Origin: Thermoactinomyces mirandus
GTDB lineage: Bacteria > Bacillota > Bacilli > Thermoactinomycetales > Thermoactinomycetaceae
Assembly: GCF_013868055.1 (NCBI RefSeq)
Contig: NZ_JACEOL010000001.1
Location: forward strand, 1 to 64,000
DNA: 64,000 nt
Direction of reading: 5' to 3'
Shown: positions 47,777 to 57,175 of the stretch, piece by piece
Position numbering within the stretch: the first letter of the stretch is position 1
Layout of the letters: each line of letters starts with the position of its first letter
Notes under the pieces: generated by a model
The model's input: the letters and a program-made list of their open reading frames with translations, nothing else
Database searches by the model: none
What the model was told of the DNA's origin: nothing
Position numbers and translations under genes: made by a program

Positions 47777-48913
47777 TTAATTTTTTTTCTTCATTACTGG
47801 CGTGGCTTCATGGATCCTTTCTGCCAATACCTCTGCAAATACTTCGATCGACCGGAATGCCTCTTCAAATGAGTTATCCACTCCTCCAACTTCCACAAGC
47901 ATACTGTTGGGGGAAAGAGACTGGTTATATTCACCGTTGTTCCCATTTGCCCGCTCTTTAATAATCACTGCACGGGACAATCCGGGATACCGGTTATTAA
48001 TTTCCTTGTGCATTTCCCGGGCCAATTTCAGATTCTCTGCATAATTCTTGCTTGATTTTCCGACTACAAACGCCAGTCGTGCGTAAGATTTGCCGCCATA
48101 AGATTTGGTCGTTTTGTCCCTTCTCTGCGCATCCCGGTGCAAATCAATCAGGTACGTGATGTCGCCGTGCTGTTTCATCACCGATTGCACCATTGCCCTT
48201 GACTGCCGGTAAGCGCCGGAATCCCAGGTATATTTGCGTTCAGCCGTTACGGCGCCAATTCCCATTTTCTCCAGCACACTTGCCAGATACTTCGATACCC
48301 GGGTAATGTTCTTTTCGACATGTGTCGCCTTGCGCGGGTCCTGTTTCCCCAGTTCCGGCAAATAAGACTCCCAGAAATGTGTTGTGTAAATCAATACCTG
48401 TTTCCGCTTGATTCCGTCATTGGAGGTGCTTGTCCGCCCTTGCTCCGGCTTTTCCATCGCCTTGATAATTTCTTTTTCCAGTTCGGGCGGCGGGGGCGAT
48501 TCGATCGGAATGGAAGTGTAATCCACGTCAGCACTGGCCACATCGATTTCGCTGTCGAAAAGCGCATACAGAGGAAGTTCCCTGCCCAGAAAGGTTCGGG
48601 GATCCTTGAGATCAATGCTGGTCGCCAATTCAAAAGTCATGCGGGAGACGATCTCATCCAGTCCCGCTGCCCCCATCTGTTCCTTCAGGTAAGGAAGATT
48701 TTCACCCATCAGCATTACCAGGGTTTTGGCGGATATGTGAGAAGTCACCTTGCTTAAATCGGAACCCTGCAATCTGTTTTCAGCCTGTACCATTACCCAT
48801 GCGCCCAGGAAAGAAAACATCACCGCCACTGCCAGAAATACAAACACCAACACCTGTCTCGTTCTCGGACGGGCCATGTTTAATGTGAGAAACCCGCGAT
48901 ACCGGTTATTCAT
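47777..48913 (-). CDS. spoIIP: stage II sporulation protein P
   Basis: Cell-wall hydrolase (amidase and endopeptidase) of the SpoIIDMP machine that drives engulfment. The 378-aa protein has one N-terminal span (VLVFVFLAVAVMFSFLGAWV), a linker, and the amidase domain from about residue 185: VLIYTTHFWESYLP with the catalytic His, LIDLHRDAQRRDKT and SMLVEVGGVDNSFEEA with the catalytic Glu. ATG at 48913 follows AAAGGGTG. It is downstream of gpr but behind the gpr terminator. Confidence 0.96.
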   Translation of the reverse strand: MNNRYRGFLTLNMARPRTRQVLVFVFLAVAVMFSFLGAWVMVQAENRLQGSDLSKVTSHISAKTLVMLMGENLPYLKEQMGAAGLDEIVSRMTFELATSIDLKDPRTFLGRELPLYALFDSEIDVASADVDYTSIPIESPPPPELEKEIIKAMEKPEQGRTSTSNDGIKRKQVLIYTTHFWESYLPELGKQDPRKATHVEKNITRVSKYLASVLEKMGIGAVTAERKYTWDSGAYRQSRAMVQSVMKQHGDITYLIDLHRDAQRRDKTTKSYGGKSYARLAFVVGKSSKNYAENLKLAREMHKEINNRYPGLSRAVIIKERANGNNGEYNQSLSPNSMLVEVGGVDNSFEEAFRSIEVFAEVLAERIHEATPVMKKKN

Positions 48914-49021
48914 CAGGTTCACCCTTTGTTTGCTTCTCTCTCGTTCCTAAACTATGAAAAATCTAGCAAGAGTAGAACCTGTGAAATTTGAAAAAGCAGG
49001 ATTCAAATTGATAGAAAAAAC

Positions 49022-49044
49022 AACAAAAAAGCCTGTGCACAGGC
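49022..49044 (-). terminator. terminator of gpr
   Basis: Perfect palindrome GCCTGTGCACAGGC followed on the minus strand by TTTTTTG. Confidence 0.85.
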
Positions 49045-49129
49045 ACAAGCCCAGACTGTAGAAAAATATAAACAGAACCTTTGCTGTTGCAAAAATACAG
49101 TTCAACAAAAGCCTCCCGGTTAATGAAGT

Positions 49130-50239
49130 TCACCATACATGCGAAGCGACATTTTCCATATTGACCGACTCGTGCAAGGCACAATTGACGCTGTTGGCAA
49201 TGATTTTGGCAATCGCTGCCATAAAGGAATCTACTTCTTTGGGCGTCACAATAAGATTTTGGCCCAAAGGAGAGAGCACTTCATGAATCAATTGCCTTTT
49301 TTCGTCGTCCCCCAAAGCACCAAACAGGCCCATCATGCGGTGGACGGTTTCATCTGGAGTCCGGTAGTCTTGCAGGTCTTTTACGGACGGCCGTTTGTAA
49401 GGATCAAGTGGATTGCTTTTTACCCCGTGAATTTCACGGCCCAAATGAGCAGTGACAAAATCGATCGTATCGAAGGCAATGGTAACCGCATCCACGACTG
49501 TGGGCACGCCAATTGCAATCACCGGGATGCCCAGGGTTTCTCTGGTTAAGGCTTTTCGTTTGTTTCCAACGCCCGATCCCGGATGAATCCCGGTATCTGC
49601 TACCTGAATGGTAGTGTTGACCCGCGTTAATGCCCGGGAAGCCAGCGAATCAAAAGCGATGACAAAATCCGGCCTAGCTTTTTCCACCACTCCCTTGATG
49701 ATGTCACTCGTTTCGATGCCCGTCAGTCCCAATACCCCGGGGGACAATGCACTGACCGGGCGATAGCCTTCTGCCACCGCTTCCGGTTCCAGTTCAAACA
49801 GATGGCGGGTAACCATGGTATGTTTTACCACCAGCGGACCAAATGCATCTGCGGTCACATTCCAGTTTCCCAATCCTACAATGAGACAGGAATCATTGGG
49901 GCCAATCCCTGCTTCCTGCAAAAAACGCTCAAACTGGTCGGCAAAATGACCGGCGACTTTCTGGCCGAATATGGAATCTCTCGACCTTAGCCCCGGCGCT
50001 TCAATTGTCAGGTAAGTGCCCGGAACCTTTCCTATTTCCCGGGCGCCCTGCTCATTTTTGATCCAGATCCAGCTGGTTGTAATTCCTCCATCAGTGTTTT
50101 CCCAGATTTGCACTCCCGGAATAGAGCTTCCGTCTGACCGCTTTTTGGCGGCCATCTCATGGGATTCCCGAGCCAGGTCAGTCCGGACAGTATATTGACT
50201 CAAGTCGATCTGATGTTCTTGCGGACGATTCTGATTCAT
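49130..50239 (-). CDS. gpr: germination protease Gpr
   Basis: Spore protease (family A25) that starts SASP breakdown at germination. The 369-aa zymogen begins MNQNRPQEHQIDLSQYTVRT; removal of about 16 residues activates it. Family blocks VGLGNWNVTADAFGP, SALSPGVLGLTGIETSDIIKG, DFVIAFDSLASRAL and DTGIHPGSGVGNKR are present. ATG at 50239 follows GGAAGGAG. It is transcribed divergently from rpsT. Its substrate, an alpha/beta SASP with an EIASEFG box, is encoded at 29105-29296. Confidence 0.97.
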   Translation of the reverse strand: MNQNRPQEHQIDLSQYTVRTDLARESHEMAAKKRSDGSSIPGVQIWENTDGGITTSWIWIKNEQGAREIGKVPGTYLTIEAPGLRSRDSIFGQKVAGHFADQFERFLQEAGIGPNDSCLIVGLGNWNVTADAFGPLVVKHTMVTRHLFELEPEAVAEGYRPVSALSPGVLGLTGIETSDIIKGVVEKARPDFVIAFDSLASRALTRVNTTIQVADTGIHPGSGVGNKRKALTRETLGIPVIAIGVPTVVDAVTIAFDTIDFVTAHLGREIHGVKSNPLDPYKRPSVKDLQDYRTPDETVHRMMGLFGALGDDEKRQLIHEVLSPLGQNLIVTPKEVDSFMAAIAKIIANSVNCALHESVNMENVASHVW

Positions 50240-50312
50240 GCATTTTGCTCCTTCCATCACATCCCAGACTTAGTCTGCCTCAAGCAGTTTTATTTATTCT
50301 CCTGCCCGATTA

Positions 50313-50341
50313 TTGCTTTTTATACCTTCACGTGCTAGAAT
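50313..50341 (+). promoter_or_regulatory. sigma-A promoter of rpsT
   Basis: TTGCTT (50313-50318) and TAGAAT (50336-50341) with a 17-base spacer, about 55 bases before the rpsT start codon. Confidence 0.7.
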
Positions 50342-50395
50342 ATTGCATGTTGCACTAAAGGGATGCGGAATCCTTTTTAATGGGAGGTGAATGAC

Positions 50396-50662
50396 TTGGC
50401 AAACATCAAATCCGCAATCAAACGCGCCAAAACCAATGAAGTGCGGCGCTTGCGCAATTCTTCCCAGAAATCGGCAATGCGTACCGAAATAAAAAAATTC
50501 TTGACTGCCGTAGAAAATCAGGATAAAGAGCAAGCAACAATTTTGTTGAACCAGGCAACCCGCAGTCTGGACAAAGCTGTCACCAAAGGATTGATCCACA
50601 AAAACACTGCTGCTCGCAAAAAATCCCGTCTTGCTAAAAAATTGCAAACCATGAATGCATAA
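50396..50662 (+). CDS. rpsT: 30S ribosomal protein S20
   Basis: 88-aa helical, very basic protein of the small subunit. After a TTG start (typical for rpsT, often linked to its autogenous control) preceded by GGGAGGTG, it reads [20 protein letters not shown] and ends in the standard [19 protein letters not shown] helix. Single gene on the plus strand between gpr and trpS, with its own promoter and a shared bidirectional terminator. Confidence 0.97.
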   Translation: MANIKSAIKRAKTNEVRRLRNSSQKSAMRTEIKKFLTAVENQDKEQATILLNQATRSLDKAVTKGLIHKNTAARKKSRLAKKLQTMNA

Positions 50663-50691
50663 AACATATTTTTTCCCTATAACTCGGCTCA

Positions 50692-50740
50692 TCCATCAAA
50701 AAAGATGCCATTTGAACAGATTGGCATCTTTTTTGATGGA
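50692..50740. terminator. bidirectional terminator rpsT/trpS
   Basis: A perfect 19-bp stem, TCCATCAAAAAAGATGCCA and its inverse, with an 11-base loop and T runs on both strands; it serves the two convergent genes. Confidence 0.95.
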
Positions 50741-50743
50741 TAA

Positions 50744-51721
50744 TTACAAAACTCCCATCGCCTCTTTCATTTTACGCAATGTTTCCTCCGCAACAGCATT
50801 GGCCTTTTCTTTTCCTTCTGCCAACACCTGATCCAGAAGGGAGGATTTTCGAATCTGATAGTAACGCTCCTGAATCGGCTGCAGATGATCTACCGTCACT
50901 TCGATCAGATCTTTTTTAAACAATCCGTAGCCGACCCCTTCATACTGTTTTTCCAGTTCTTTGATCGACTTTCCAGACAGCGAGCTGTAAATGCCCAACA
51001 AATTGCTGATCCCGGGTTTGGTGGCCGGATCATGGCGAACCTGGTTTTCCGAATCGGTCACCGCCCGTTTCAATTTTTTCTCAATCATTTTTGGATCATC
51101 CAGCATGGCGATATAGTTAAAAGCGCTGTCTGCACTTTTACTCATTTTTTTCTCCGGATTGTCCAGGCCCATGACCCGGGCACCCACCTGGCCAATCAAG
51201 GGTTCTGGAACCGTCAGCACTTCCTGGTAATCCCGGTTAAACCGCTCCGCCAGATCCCGTGTCAGTTCCAGATGCTGTTTCTGGTCTTCACCGACCGGAA
51301 CCTGATCCGCCTGATACAACAGAATATCTGCCGCCATCAGAACCGGATAGGTATATAAACCGACCAGTGCCGAATCCGAACCTTTCCCTTTTTCCTTAAA
51401 CTGGATCATCCGGTTCAGTTCACCGACACGGGCGACGCATTGCAACAGCCAGCAGGCTTCCGAGTGCGCCTTAACCTGTGACTGGACGAACAGAGTTACC
51501 TTTTCAGGATCAAGTCCTACCGCCAGGTACATGGCAACCACATCTCTGGTCCTTTCGAGAAGCTCTTCGGGATTTTTCGGGATGGTGAGAGCGTGCAGAT
51601 TGACAACACAGAAATAACAATCTGCCTCATTCTGCAATTTCACAAACTGTTTGATCGCACCCAGATAATTTCCCAAATGCAGCATTCCCGTCGGCTGCAC
51701 ACCGGATAAAACGCGTTTCAT
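50744..51721 (-). CDS. trpS: tryptophanyl-tRNA synthetase
   Basis: Class I synthetase, 325 aa. The HIGH-equivalent PTGMLHLGN (10-18), AADILLYQADQVPVGEDQKQ, and MSKS (193-196) are present; charges tRNA-Trp. ATG at 51721 lies nine bases after AAAGGAG; a start nine bases earlier has no spacing. Controlled by the upstream T-box with a UGG specifier. Its insertion between holA and rpsT differs from B. subtilis. Confidence 0.98.
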   Translation of the reverse strand: MKRVLSGVQPTGMLHLGNYLGAIKQFVKLQNEADCYFCVVNLHALTIPKNPEELLERTRDVVAMYLAVGLDPEKVTLFVQSQVKAHSEACWLLQCVARVGELNRMIQFKEKGKGSDSALVGLYTYPVLMAADILLYQADQVPVGEDQKQHLELTRDLAERFNRDYQEVLTVPEPLIGQVGARVMGLDNPEKKMSKSADSAFNYIAMLDDPKMIEKKLKRAVTDSENQVRHDPATKPGISNLLGIYSSLSGKSIKELEKQYEGVGYGLFKKDLIEVTVDHLQPIQERYYQIRKSSLLDQVLAEGKEKANAVAEETLRKMKEAMGVL

Positions 51722-51743
51722 CCATACCACTCCTTTGCAAGAT

Positions 51744-51985
51744 ATAAAAAAACCCGCCCCACCAAAGGGACGAGTTTACTCGCGGTACCACCCTCGTTCA
51801 TCCGCAGGCTCCCCCGCGGATGCACTTTCCAAAATAACGGTTTTGTCCGTTTTTTCCTACAGGAGATTCTCTCCGTTCAGAAAACCAGCTCCAAAGTCCA
51901 TTCACACAGTTTGCTGATTGGCTCGCACCATCCGCCAACTCTCTTGACAGCCTCCCTGTGCTACTACTCTTTTTCAACGCTGTTT
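51744..51985 (-). promoter_or_regulatory. T-box riboswitch, tryptophan
   Basis: Leader sensing uncharged tRNA-Trp. Seen: stem I with AGAGAGTT and GGATGGTGCGAGCC, GTGTGAA followed by the UGG specifier (51898-51900), an unusual GC-rich stem CATCCGCGGG/CCTGCGGATG, the T-box AGGGTGGTACCGCGA (51779-51793) and a terminator ACTCGTCCC/GGGGCGGGT followed by TTTTTTT. The trpS promoter further upstream is not certain; the rest of the gap up to 52173 holds nothing clear. Confidence 0.95.
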
Positions 51986-52173
51986 GAGATATGAACTTTT
52001 GCTGACCGCAAAAAACAGGTTATATTAAGCTATATTCTCAGGCAATCATCTTTAAAAGTCAAGCATTCTGTGTCAGGATTCCTGTTAAGGAGTCTGAAAA
52101 TATGGCTCTATCCTTGCAGACCGTTTTGCCGCCGCTTTTGTGACTTTATTGAGACGATTTAGTCTGGCAGCTT

Positions 52174-53196
52174 TTAAACAAACGCTTGATGAATGGAAAG
52201 CAATAACCGTTCAACAGCCAGCACCTTGTCCATCTTGCCCGATTTAATTTCCTGATCTGCCAAAATAGCCGACATCAAGAGTTGGCACAGCTGGGATTCC
52301 GAAAACCTGGCCCCATGCCTGAGAGCAAGTTTGACCGGATAGGGATGCACTTTCAGAAACCGGGCCATTTCCTTGTCGGACATCCCTTTTTTCGCCAATG
52401 TCTTTACCTGCAGCATTAACCGGAACTGGCGCACAATCAGGGCAAGAATCCGAACCGGCTCTTCCTTTTGGAACAACAGGTCCTGCCAAATCATGAATGC
52501 CTGGCCGATCTGGCGTTCGGCTATTTTTTCCGTCAGCTTGAATACATCATGTTCCAATGTACGCGGAACCAGCATTGAAACCGCTTCCGCCGTAACCGTG
52601 CCTTCCTTTCCGGCGTAAGCAGCCAGCTTCATGCACTCCTGATTCAGCAGTTGCAAATCGGAGCCCACCAGAAGGATGAACTCTTTCAAAGCTGCAGTAT
52701 CAATGTGGACATCAAGCTGTTTAAAGCGCCGATCCACCCATTGCATCAGCTTTTTGCCTTTCAGGGGGGAGAATTCGATGGTACAGGCTTTCTTCAGCAA
52801 TGCCTTTACCACTTTTTTGCGCTTGTCCAGTTGTTCGGAGTTAACCGTAATTACGACAATACTGGATGAAAGAGGATCTTCCAGATATTTGAGAAGGGAA
52901 TCCAGGTCATGTTTGAGGCCGGTTTGAGTCTTTTTTGATGTAAGAAATTGTGCATGGTTACCGACAATAAAGCGGCGGTCGCCAAAAAAAGGAAGGGTTT
53001 CGGCTTCCTGAACCAGCGTTTGCACCGGTGTCTCCTCCAGATCCAATGAGACAAAGTTGCCAAATGGATCATCAGACGGCATCCATTTCTTTTTCATCCA
53101 TCGCACAGTTTCTTCTATCAAAAACGATTCCGTCCCAAAGAAGAAATAAAAGGGATATCGTTCCCCTTTTTTCAGTTTCTGCAAAGACTGATCCAC
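52174..53196 (-). CDS. holA: DNA polymerase III delta subunit
   Basis: Clamp-loader delta subunit (YqeN/HolA), 340 aa, which opens the beta sliding clamp. Family features: GERYPFYFFFGTESFLIEE at the N-terminus, FFGDRRFIVGNH, VVITVNSEQLDKRKKVVKA, and the C-terminal collar helices (GSDLQLLNQECMKLAAYAG, LLFQKEEPVRILALIVRQFR). The Walker motifs are degenerate, as expected for delta. GTG start after GAGGTG. It follows the anti-sigma gene by 17 bases. Confidence 0.95.
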   Translation of the reverse strand: MDQSLQKLKKGERYPFYFFFGTESFLIEETVRWMKKKWMPSDDPFGNFVSLDLEETPVQTLVQEAETLPFFGDRRFIVGNHAQFLTSKKTQTGLKHDLDSLLKYLEDPLSSSIVVITVNSEQLDKRKKVVKALLKKACTIEFSPLKGKKLMQWVDRRFKQLDVHIDTAALKEFILLVGSDLQLLNQECMKLAAYAGKEGTVTAEAVSMLVPRTLEHDVFKLTEKIAERQIGQAFMIWQDLLFQKEEPVRILALIVRQFRLMLQVKTLAKKGMSDKEMARFLKVHPYPVKLALRHGARFSESQLCQLLMSAILADQEIKSGKMDKVLAVERLLLSIHQAFV

Positions 53197-53213
53197 TTTT
53201 TACACCTCTTGCT

Positions 53214-53891
53214 CTATTGAACTTCTTGCTTCTTCACCACATCTACCGTTATGATTTCCGGAACTTGCCGGTCAGCATGGATCAGCGTCACTTTTACCAC
53301 CTGATCCGTTAACCACTCAATCTTTTGCAATTGAAGCTGTTCTGAATTGAATAATCGTTCATACTGCAGTGCACCATCCGCCCTGACAACCACCAGTTTC
53401 CTCTCTTTCCATTCTGCGCGATAAGTTTGGTTTGGCGACCATATGACGGAATTTGCTTTTTCCATATTCGCATCTTTTTCTTCTAATTGTGAATATACAC
53501 CTGCTTCATTCGTATCCCCCATCTTTTGTCCATTTTCAAGATCAGAGGATTGAAACTTCATTAACGCAAACAGGCCGGCAAAGCTTACGATCACCGCCGC
53601 GGCCACCGCTCTTCCCACAGACAGCCACCTGGTTCGGCTCGGGCTGCTGACTGTTTTCGAACGGGATGTTTCCTCCCTTTCAATCTGATCGAGTACTTGC
53701 GGTATCACACTATGCGGAGGATCTGTCCTGGGAAGAAGGGACAATTGACGGGAAACTTCCATCAATTCATCGGCATTCTGTCGATCTTCCGTCGATTCTT
53801 GCAAATGCTTCTCAAGCATGCTTTTTTCCAATTGGGACAAGTCATTATCCAGATTCCTCTGGGACCATTCCATTATTTTTTCATCTGCCAT
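53214..53891 (-). CDS. anti-sigma factor without zinc ligands
   Basis: Membrane protein of 225 aa in the place of an anti-ECF-sigma factor. The N-terminal cytosolic helices (LDNDLSQLEKSMLEKHLQES) look like the ZAS/zf-HC2 fold, but the usual H-x3-C-x2-C reads H29-x3-S-x2-D, so zinc cannot be bound. One span lies at about 90-112 (RAVAAAVIVSFAGLFALMKF) and the extracytoplasmic part is a short beta-rich domain (PNQTYRAEWKERKLVVVRAD, VVKVTLIHADRQVPEIITV). ATG at 53891 overlaps the sigma gene by 19 bases and follows AAGGAGGGG. Function inferred from position and topology. Confidence 0.82.
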   Translation of the reverse strand: MADEKIMEWSQRNLDNDLSQLEKSMLEKHLQESTEDRQNADELMEVSRQLSLLPRTDPPHSVIPQVLDQIEREETSRSKTVSSPSRTRWLSVGRAVAAAVIVSFAGLFALMKFQSSDLENGQKMGDTNEAGVYSQLEEKDANMEKANSVIWSPNQTYRAEWKERKLVVVRADGALQYERLFNSEQLQLQKIEWLTDQVVKVTLIHADRQVPEIITVDVVKKQEVQ

Positions 53892-54430
53892 GAGAAGTCC
53901 CCTCCTTCCTGGTATTCTGACAGCCATTTCTGCAACTGTTTTCGTCCCCGGAAAAGGTGAGATTTGACCGTATTGAGCGGCAGTCCCATTGCTTCAGAAA
54001 TTTCCTTGTAATTGTACTCCTGTACATACCGTAAAATAATGGCTGTTTGCTGAGGCATGGGAAGGCGTCGAATTGCCTGCTTCAAATCGGAGATCACTGC
54101 CCCCTTTTCAACTTCTTTTCCTGCATTGCGGTCTTCACGAATTGCATCTTCTTCCATTAAGACCACCTTCTTCCGTTTGCGGAACATATCCATACAAACA
54201 TTGGTCACAATTCGTTGGGCCCATGTATAAATCATTGCCTCTCCCTTATATGAAGGCAGATTTCGATAAACTTTCAGCAGAGCCTCCTGAGTTGCATCCA
54301 GCGCATCCTGTTCGTTTCCCATCAGATAAAAAGCGGTACGGTAGAGCGGTGTTTCCAACTTGCTCAGGATTTCAACCATTGCCTTTCGCTCCCCGGCTTG
54401 TGCCCGCTGTATCAATTCCGAGTCAAGCAA
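53873..54430 (-). CDS. ECF RNA polymerase sigma factor
   Basis: Alternative sigma-70 of the ECF class, 185 aa, SigW/RsgI-independent type not further assigned. Region 2: LETPLYRTAFYLMGNEQDALDATQEALLKVYRNL and YTWAQRIVTNVCMDMFRKRK in separate helices; region 4: LPMPQQTAIILRYVQEYNYKEISEAMGLPLNTVKSHLFRG split likewise, with the HTH at the end. I place the start at a TTG (54430) after AGGGGGT. A candidate self-recognised promoter lies directly upstream. It is co-transcribed with its membrane anti-sigma, so an envelope signal is probable. Confidence 0.92.
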   Translation of the reverse strand: MLDSELIQRAQAGERKAMVEILSKLETPLYRTAFYLMGNEQDALDATQEALLKVYRNLPSYKGEAMIYTWAQRIVTNVCMDMFRKRKKVVLMEEDAIREDRNAGKEVEKGAVISDLKQAIRRLPMPQQTAIILRYVQEYNYKEISEAMGLPLNTVKSHLFRGRKQLQKWLSEYQEGGDFSWQMKK

Positions 54431-54449
54431 ATAAATACCCCCTATATTT

Positions 54450-54478
54450 ATTGACCTGTTTCCCATCATGTAAGTTGC
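54450..54478 (-). promoter_or_regulatory. candidate ECF-type promoter
   Basis: GCAACTT (54472-54478) and GTCAAT (54450-54455) with a 16-base spacer resemble the AAC -35 and CGTC/GTCA -10 boxes of ECF promoters, positioned about 20 bases before the sigma gene start. Consistent with autoregulation, not proven. Confidence 0.45.
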
Positions 54479-54551
54479 AACAGGAGATATGTATAAAAGT
54501 AGTATATAGAAAAACGTTGTTGTTTTTAATAAGGAATATTACTTTTCCGGA

Positions 54552-56966
54552 TCAATTATGGGAACTGATTTTTACGCTTCTTTTTCCGACTTCAAAAATC
54601 ACCGCTCCATGCACATCCGTCCGCCAAATGGAAATTCCCCTTTTTTTCAGGCGGGAGATGATTTCGGGAGCGGGATGGCCGTACATATTGTTCTTTCCGG
54701 CAGAAATCACGGCATACCTGGGACCGAGTTCAGAAAGCCACTGTTCATGAGTAGAGGTTTCACTTCCATGATGGGCAACTTTCAGCAAATCGATTTTCGG
54801 CCAATTCCAGCGCCTGAGCAATCTTTTTTCCGTCTCGACCCCGATATCCCCGGGAAGCAGAACCTGAAAGCCGTGAACTGACAGCAGAATGACAACCGAA
54901 TCATCATTGGTCTCCTTCCGGTCTTTAGCCCCCACATCCGGTTCCGGATGCATAAAAGTCAGCAAAACCCCTTTATCAATCTGCCATGTCTTCCCCGTCC
55001 TGGGCACATTAACGGGGATCTCCCGTTTTCCCAACTCCATCATAATTTTATGCTCAATCTCATTTCGCGGTAAATGGAAATTACACACCACGCTTCGTAC
55101 CGGAAACCGCTCTATCACATCAAGCAAGCCATTAATATGGTCTGTATCGCCATGTGTCATGATGAGCAAATCAATTTGCCTGATTCCGCGTGACTTCAAA
55201 TATGGCACAATGATATCAGCGCCCGCTTCAAACGGATCTTTGCGTTTTCGCCAGCTTTCCCTGGCAAAAACAGCATTTCCCCCTCCGTCGATCAGGGCGG
55301 TAAATCCATTTTCTGTTTCAATCACCGTCGCATCGCCTTGTCCCACATCCAAAAAGGCCAGACGTACTGTGTAAGGGTCTTTTCCTGTAATCAATACCGC
55401 AATCAGGATGGACAAAAGCAAAACACTTCCCGCACGAACCGTTTTTCGGCCATGCGGCTGAAGCCATCCCCACAAGCCAAGGGCAGTGGTCACATAATAA
55501 AGAATGATCCACCACCCGGGCGGAGATCTCCATGCCAGATGGAATCCCTGCCATCTGGTCATCCATTCTGCAAGAATTTGTACCGACAAAATCATCCCTT
55601 GCAACAGACCGGCCAGCAATTGCGCCCCTGCTTCAAAAACCAGCCCCCAGACCAGCGATACAAAAGCTGACGGAAGAATCACAAAACTGAACAAAGGAAC
55701 CAGCAGGAAATTGACCAGCCAGGAAAGGACGGAATATTCATGAAAATGATAAATAACGACAGGAAAGGATAACCATTGGGCAATAAAATTGCTCGCGGCA
55801 AGATAACAGAAAGTTGGTCGGGAAACAGGCAATCTGCGGGCAATCGGTTCCGTCAGGGTAATCAGCCCGGCCGTGAGCATAAAACTCAGTTGGAAACCGG
55901 CCTCGAAGATTTGATAAGGATTCCACGCCGATTGAAGTAAAAAAGCAACACCCAAAAAAGAAAAACTGTCTTTTGGTTTCTGAAAAAACAGTGAGATCAT
56001 GGCCAGTCCAGCCATGATCGTCGCACGGACAACTGGTGCATCAAGTCCGGCCAATACGGCATAGACAGGCAGAAACAACAGCACAAACAGTGCCGCTTTT
56101 TCCCTGGTTAAACCAATCAATTTAAAAATGAAATAAACTGCTCCTGCCAGCACAGTAACATGTAATCCCGAAATTGACAACAAGTGTACTATTCCAAGGG
56201 TAGAAAATTGCCTCTCCCAAGCAGGCTCCACTTCCGTTCTTTCTCCCAACAGAAGCCCTTTCAAAAAACCGGCCACCGACTCGTCATACAGGGCATCCAG
56301 TTTGCCGGACAACCGCATTCTCCATTTTTCAATCCACACAAGCGGATGCATCCTGGTCTCCGTAACTGCCGTTACATTTTCAAACCTTCCTTTGCCGATC
56401 CAGTGAATCTGGTGGCGAAACAGATAGGCCTGATAGTCCATCCCGCCCGGATTGCGCGGTTTAGCCGGTTTTTCCAGTCTGAGTGAAAGCCGGATCACAG
56501 ACTGGCTGCGCAACTGTTTGGCGGCCTTTAACTCCTCTTTTGTCCCGAGACGGATAAAAACCTGAATTTTTTCTCCTTTCGGGTAGAGATCAGTGCGGCC
56601 ATGGCACAGACTGTCCAGCTTCATGGCGAAACTTAGCGCATCGCCGTCTACCCGTGGGGAGGATTTAATTTTCCCCAGGGCCGTCAACTCTTTTCCGGCT
56701 AAAGCTAGCGAAATCCGGCTGACATTTTTCTGATCCACCCAGGAAAAATGGGCTGCTGCCAGAAACAAGGCAGCTGTAAAGACAAGAATTGCACGCCCTT
56801 CCCGGAACAGGTATTCATACAGCCCGCCCACAACAACAATACAAATAGCCAATCCCAGATAAAAGGCCGGAGCGGAGTCCATCCAAAAAGCTAATACAAT
56901 TCCGCTTCCCCATCCAAATCCGGCAGCAACAAAGGGGCGCTGCAAACCAATTCCCTCCCAATCCAC
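54552..56966 (-). CDS. comEC: DNA uptake channel ComEC
   Basis: Competence membrane channel through which single-stranded transforming DNA enters, 804 aa. An N-terminal membrane block and OB-like domain (about 1-200), the Competence core with many spans (HLLSISGLHVTVLAGAVYFI, PVVRATIMAGLAMISLFFQ), and a C-terminal metallo-beta-lactamase-like domain (FLDVGQGDATVIET, LLIMTHGDTDHINGLLDV, LLKVAHHGSETSTHEQWL) that may degrade the non-imported strand. GTG start after GGAGTTGAGG. Separated from comEA by five unrelated genes. Confidence 0.96.
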   Translation of the reverse strand: MDWEGIGLQRPFVAAGFGWGSGIVLAFWMDSAPAFYLGLAICIVVVGGLYEYLFREGRAILVFTAALFLAAAHFSWVDQKNVSRISLALAGKELTALGKIKSSPRVDGDALSFAMKLDSLCHGRTDLYPKGEKIQVFIRLGTKEELKAAKQLRSQSVIRLSLRLEKPAKPRNPGGMDYQAYLFRHQIHWIGKGRFENVTAVTETRMHPLVWIEKWRMRLSGKLDALYDESVAGFLKGLLLGERTEVEPAWERQFSTLGIVHLLSISGLHVTVLAGAVYFIFKLIGLTREKAALFVLLFLPVYAVLAGLDAPVVRATIMAGLAMISLFFQKPKDSFSFLGVAFLLQSAWNPYQIFEAGFQLSFMLTAGLITLTEPIARRLPVSRPTFCYLAASNFIAQWLSFPVVIYHFHEYSVLSWLVNFLLVPLFSFVILPSAFVSLVWGLVFEAGAQLLAGLLQGMILSVQILAEWMTRWQGFHLAWRSPPGWWIILYYVTTALGLWGWLQPHGRKTVRAGSVLLLSILIAVLITGKDPYTVRLAFLDVGQGDATVIETENGFTALIDGGGNAVFARESWRKRKDPFEAGADIIVPYLKSRGIRQIDLLIMTHGDTDHINGLLDVIERFPVRSVVCNFHLPRNEIEHKIMMELGKREIPVNVPRTGKTWQIDKGVLLTFMHPEPDVGAKDRKETNDDSVVILLSVHGFQVLLPGDIGVETEKRLLRRWNWPKIDLLKVAHHGSETSTHEQWLSELGPRYAVISAGKNNMYGHPAPEIISRLKKRGISIWRTDVHGAVIFEVGKRSVKISSHN

Positions 56967-57059
56967 ACCTCAACTCCGGACTATTTCTGCCAATTTTTAC
57001 TATTTCCTCCTGGTTTTGAAGATGAATTGAACGATTTCTGTCAAATTTTGTTGCCAGGC

Positions 57060-57087
57060 AGAAAAAAAGCGCGGTTTCCCGCGCAGA
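57060..57087 (-). terminator. terminator after dcd
   Basis: GCGCGGG and CCGCGC arms with AAA loop, followed on the minus strand by TTTTTTTC. Confidence 0.8.
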
Positions 57088-57175
57088 GTCATTAATATGA
57101 CATGCCGAAACGGAGCGGTATCTCCGAACATCACCTTCAGCTCAGGCCGCACAGTCAACCATGAAAGTGCAATTT

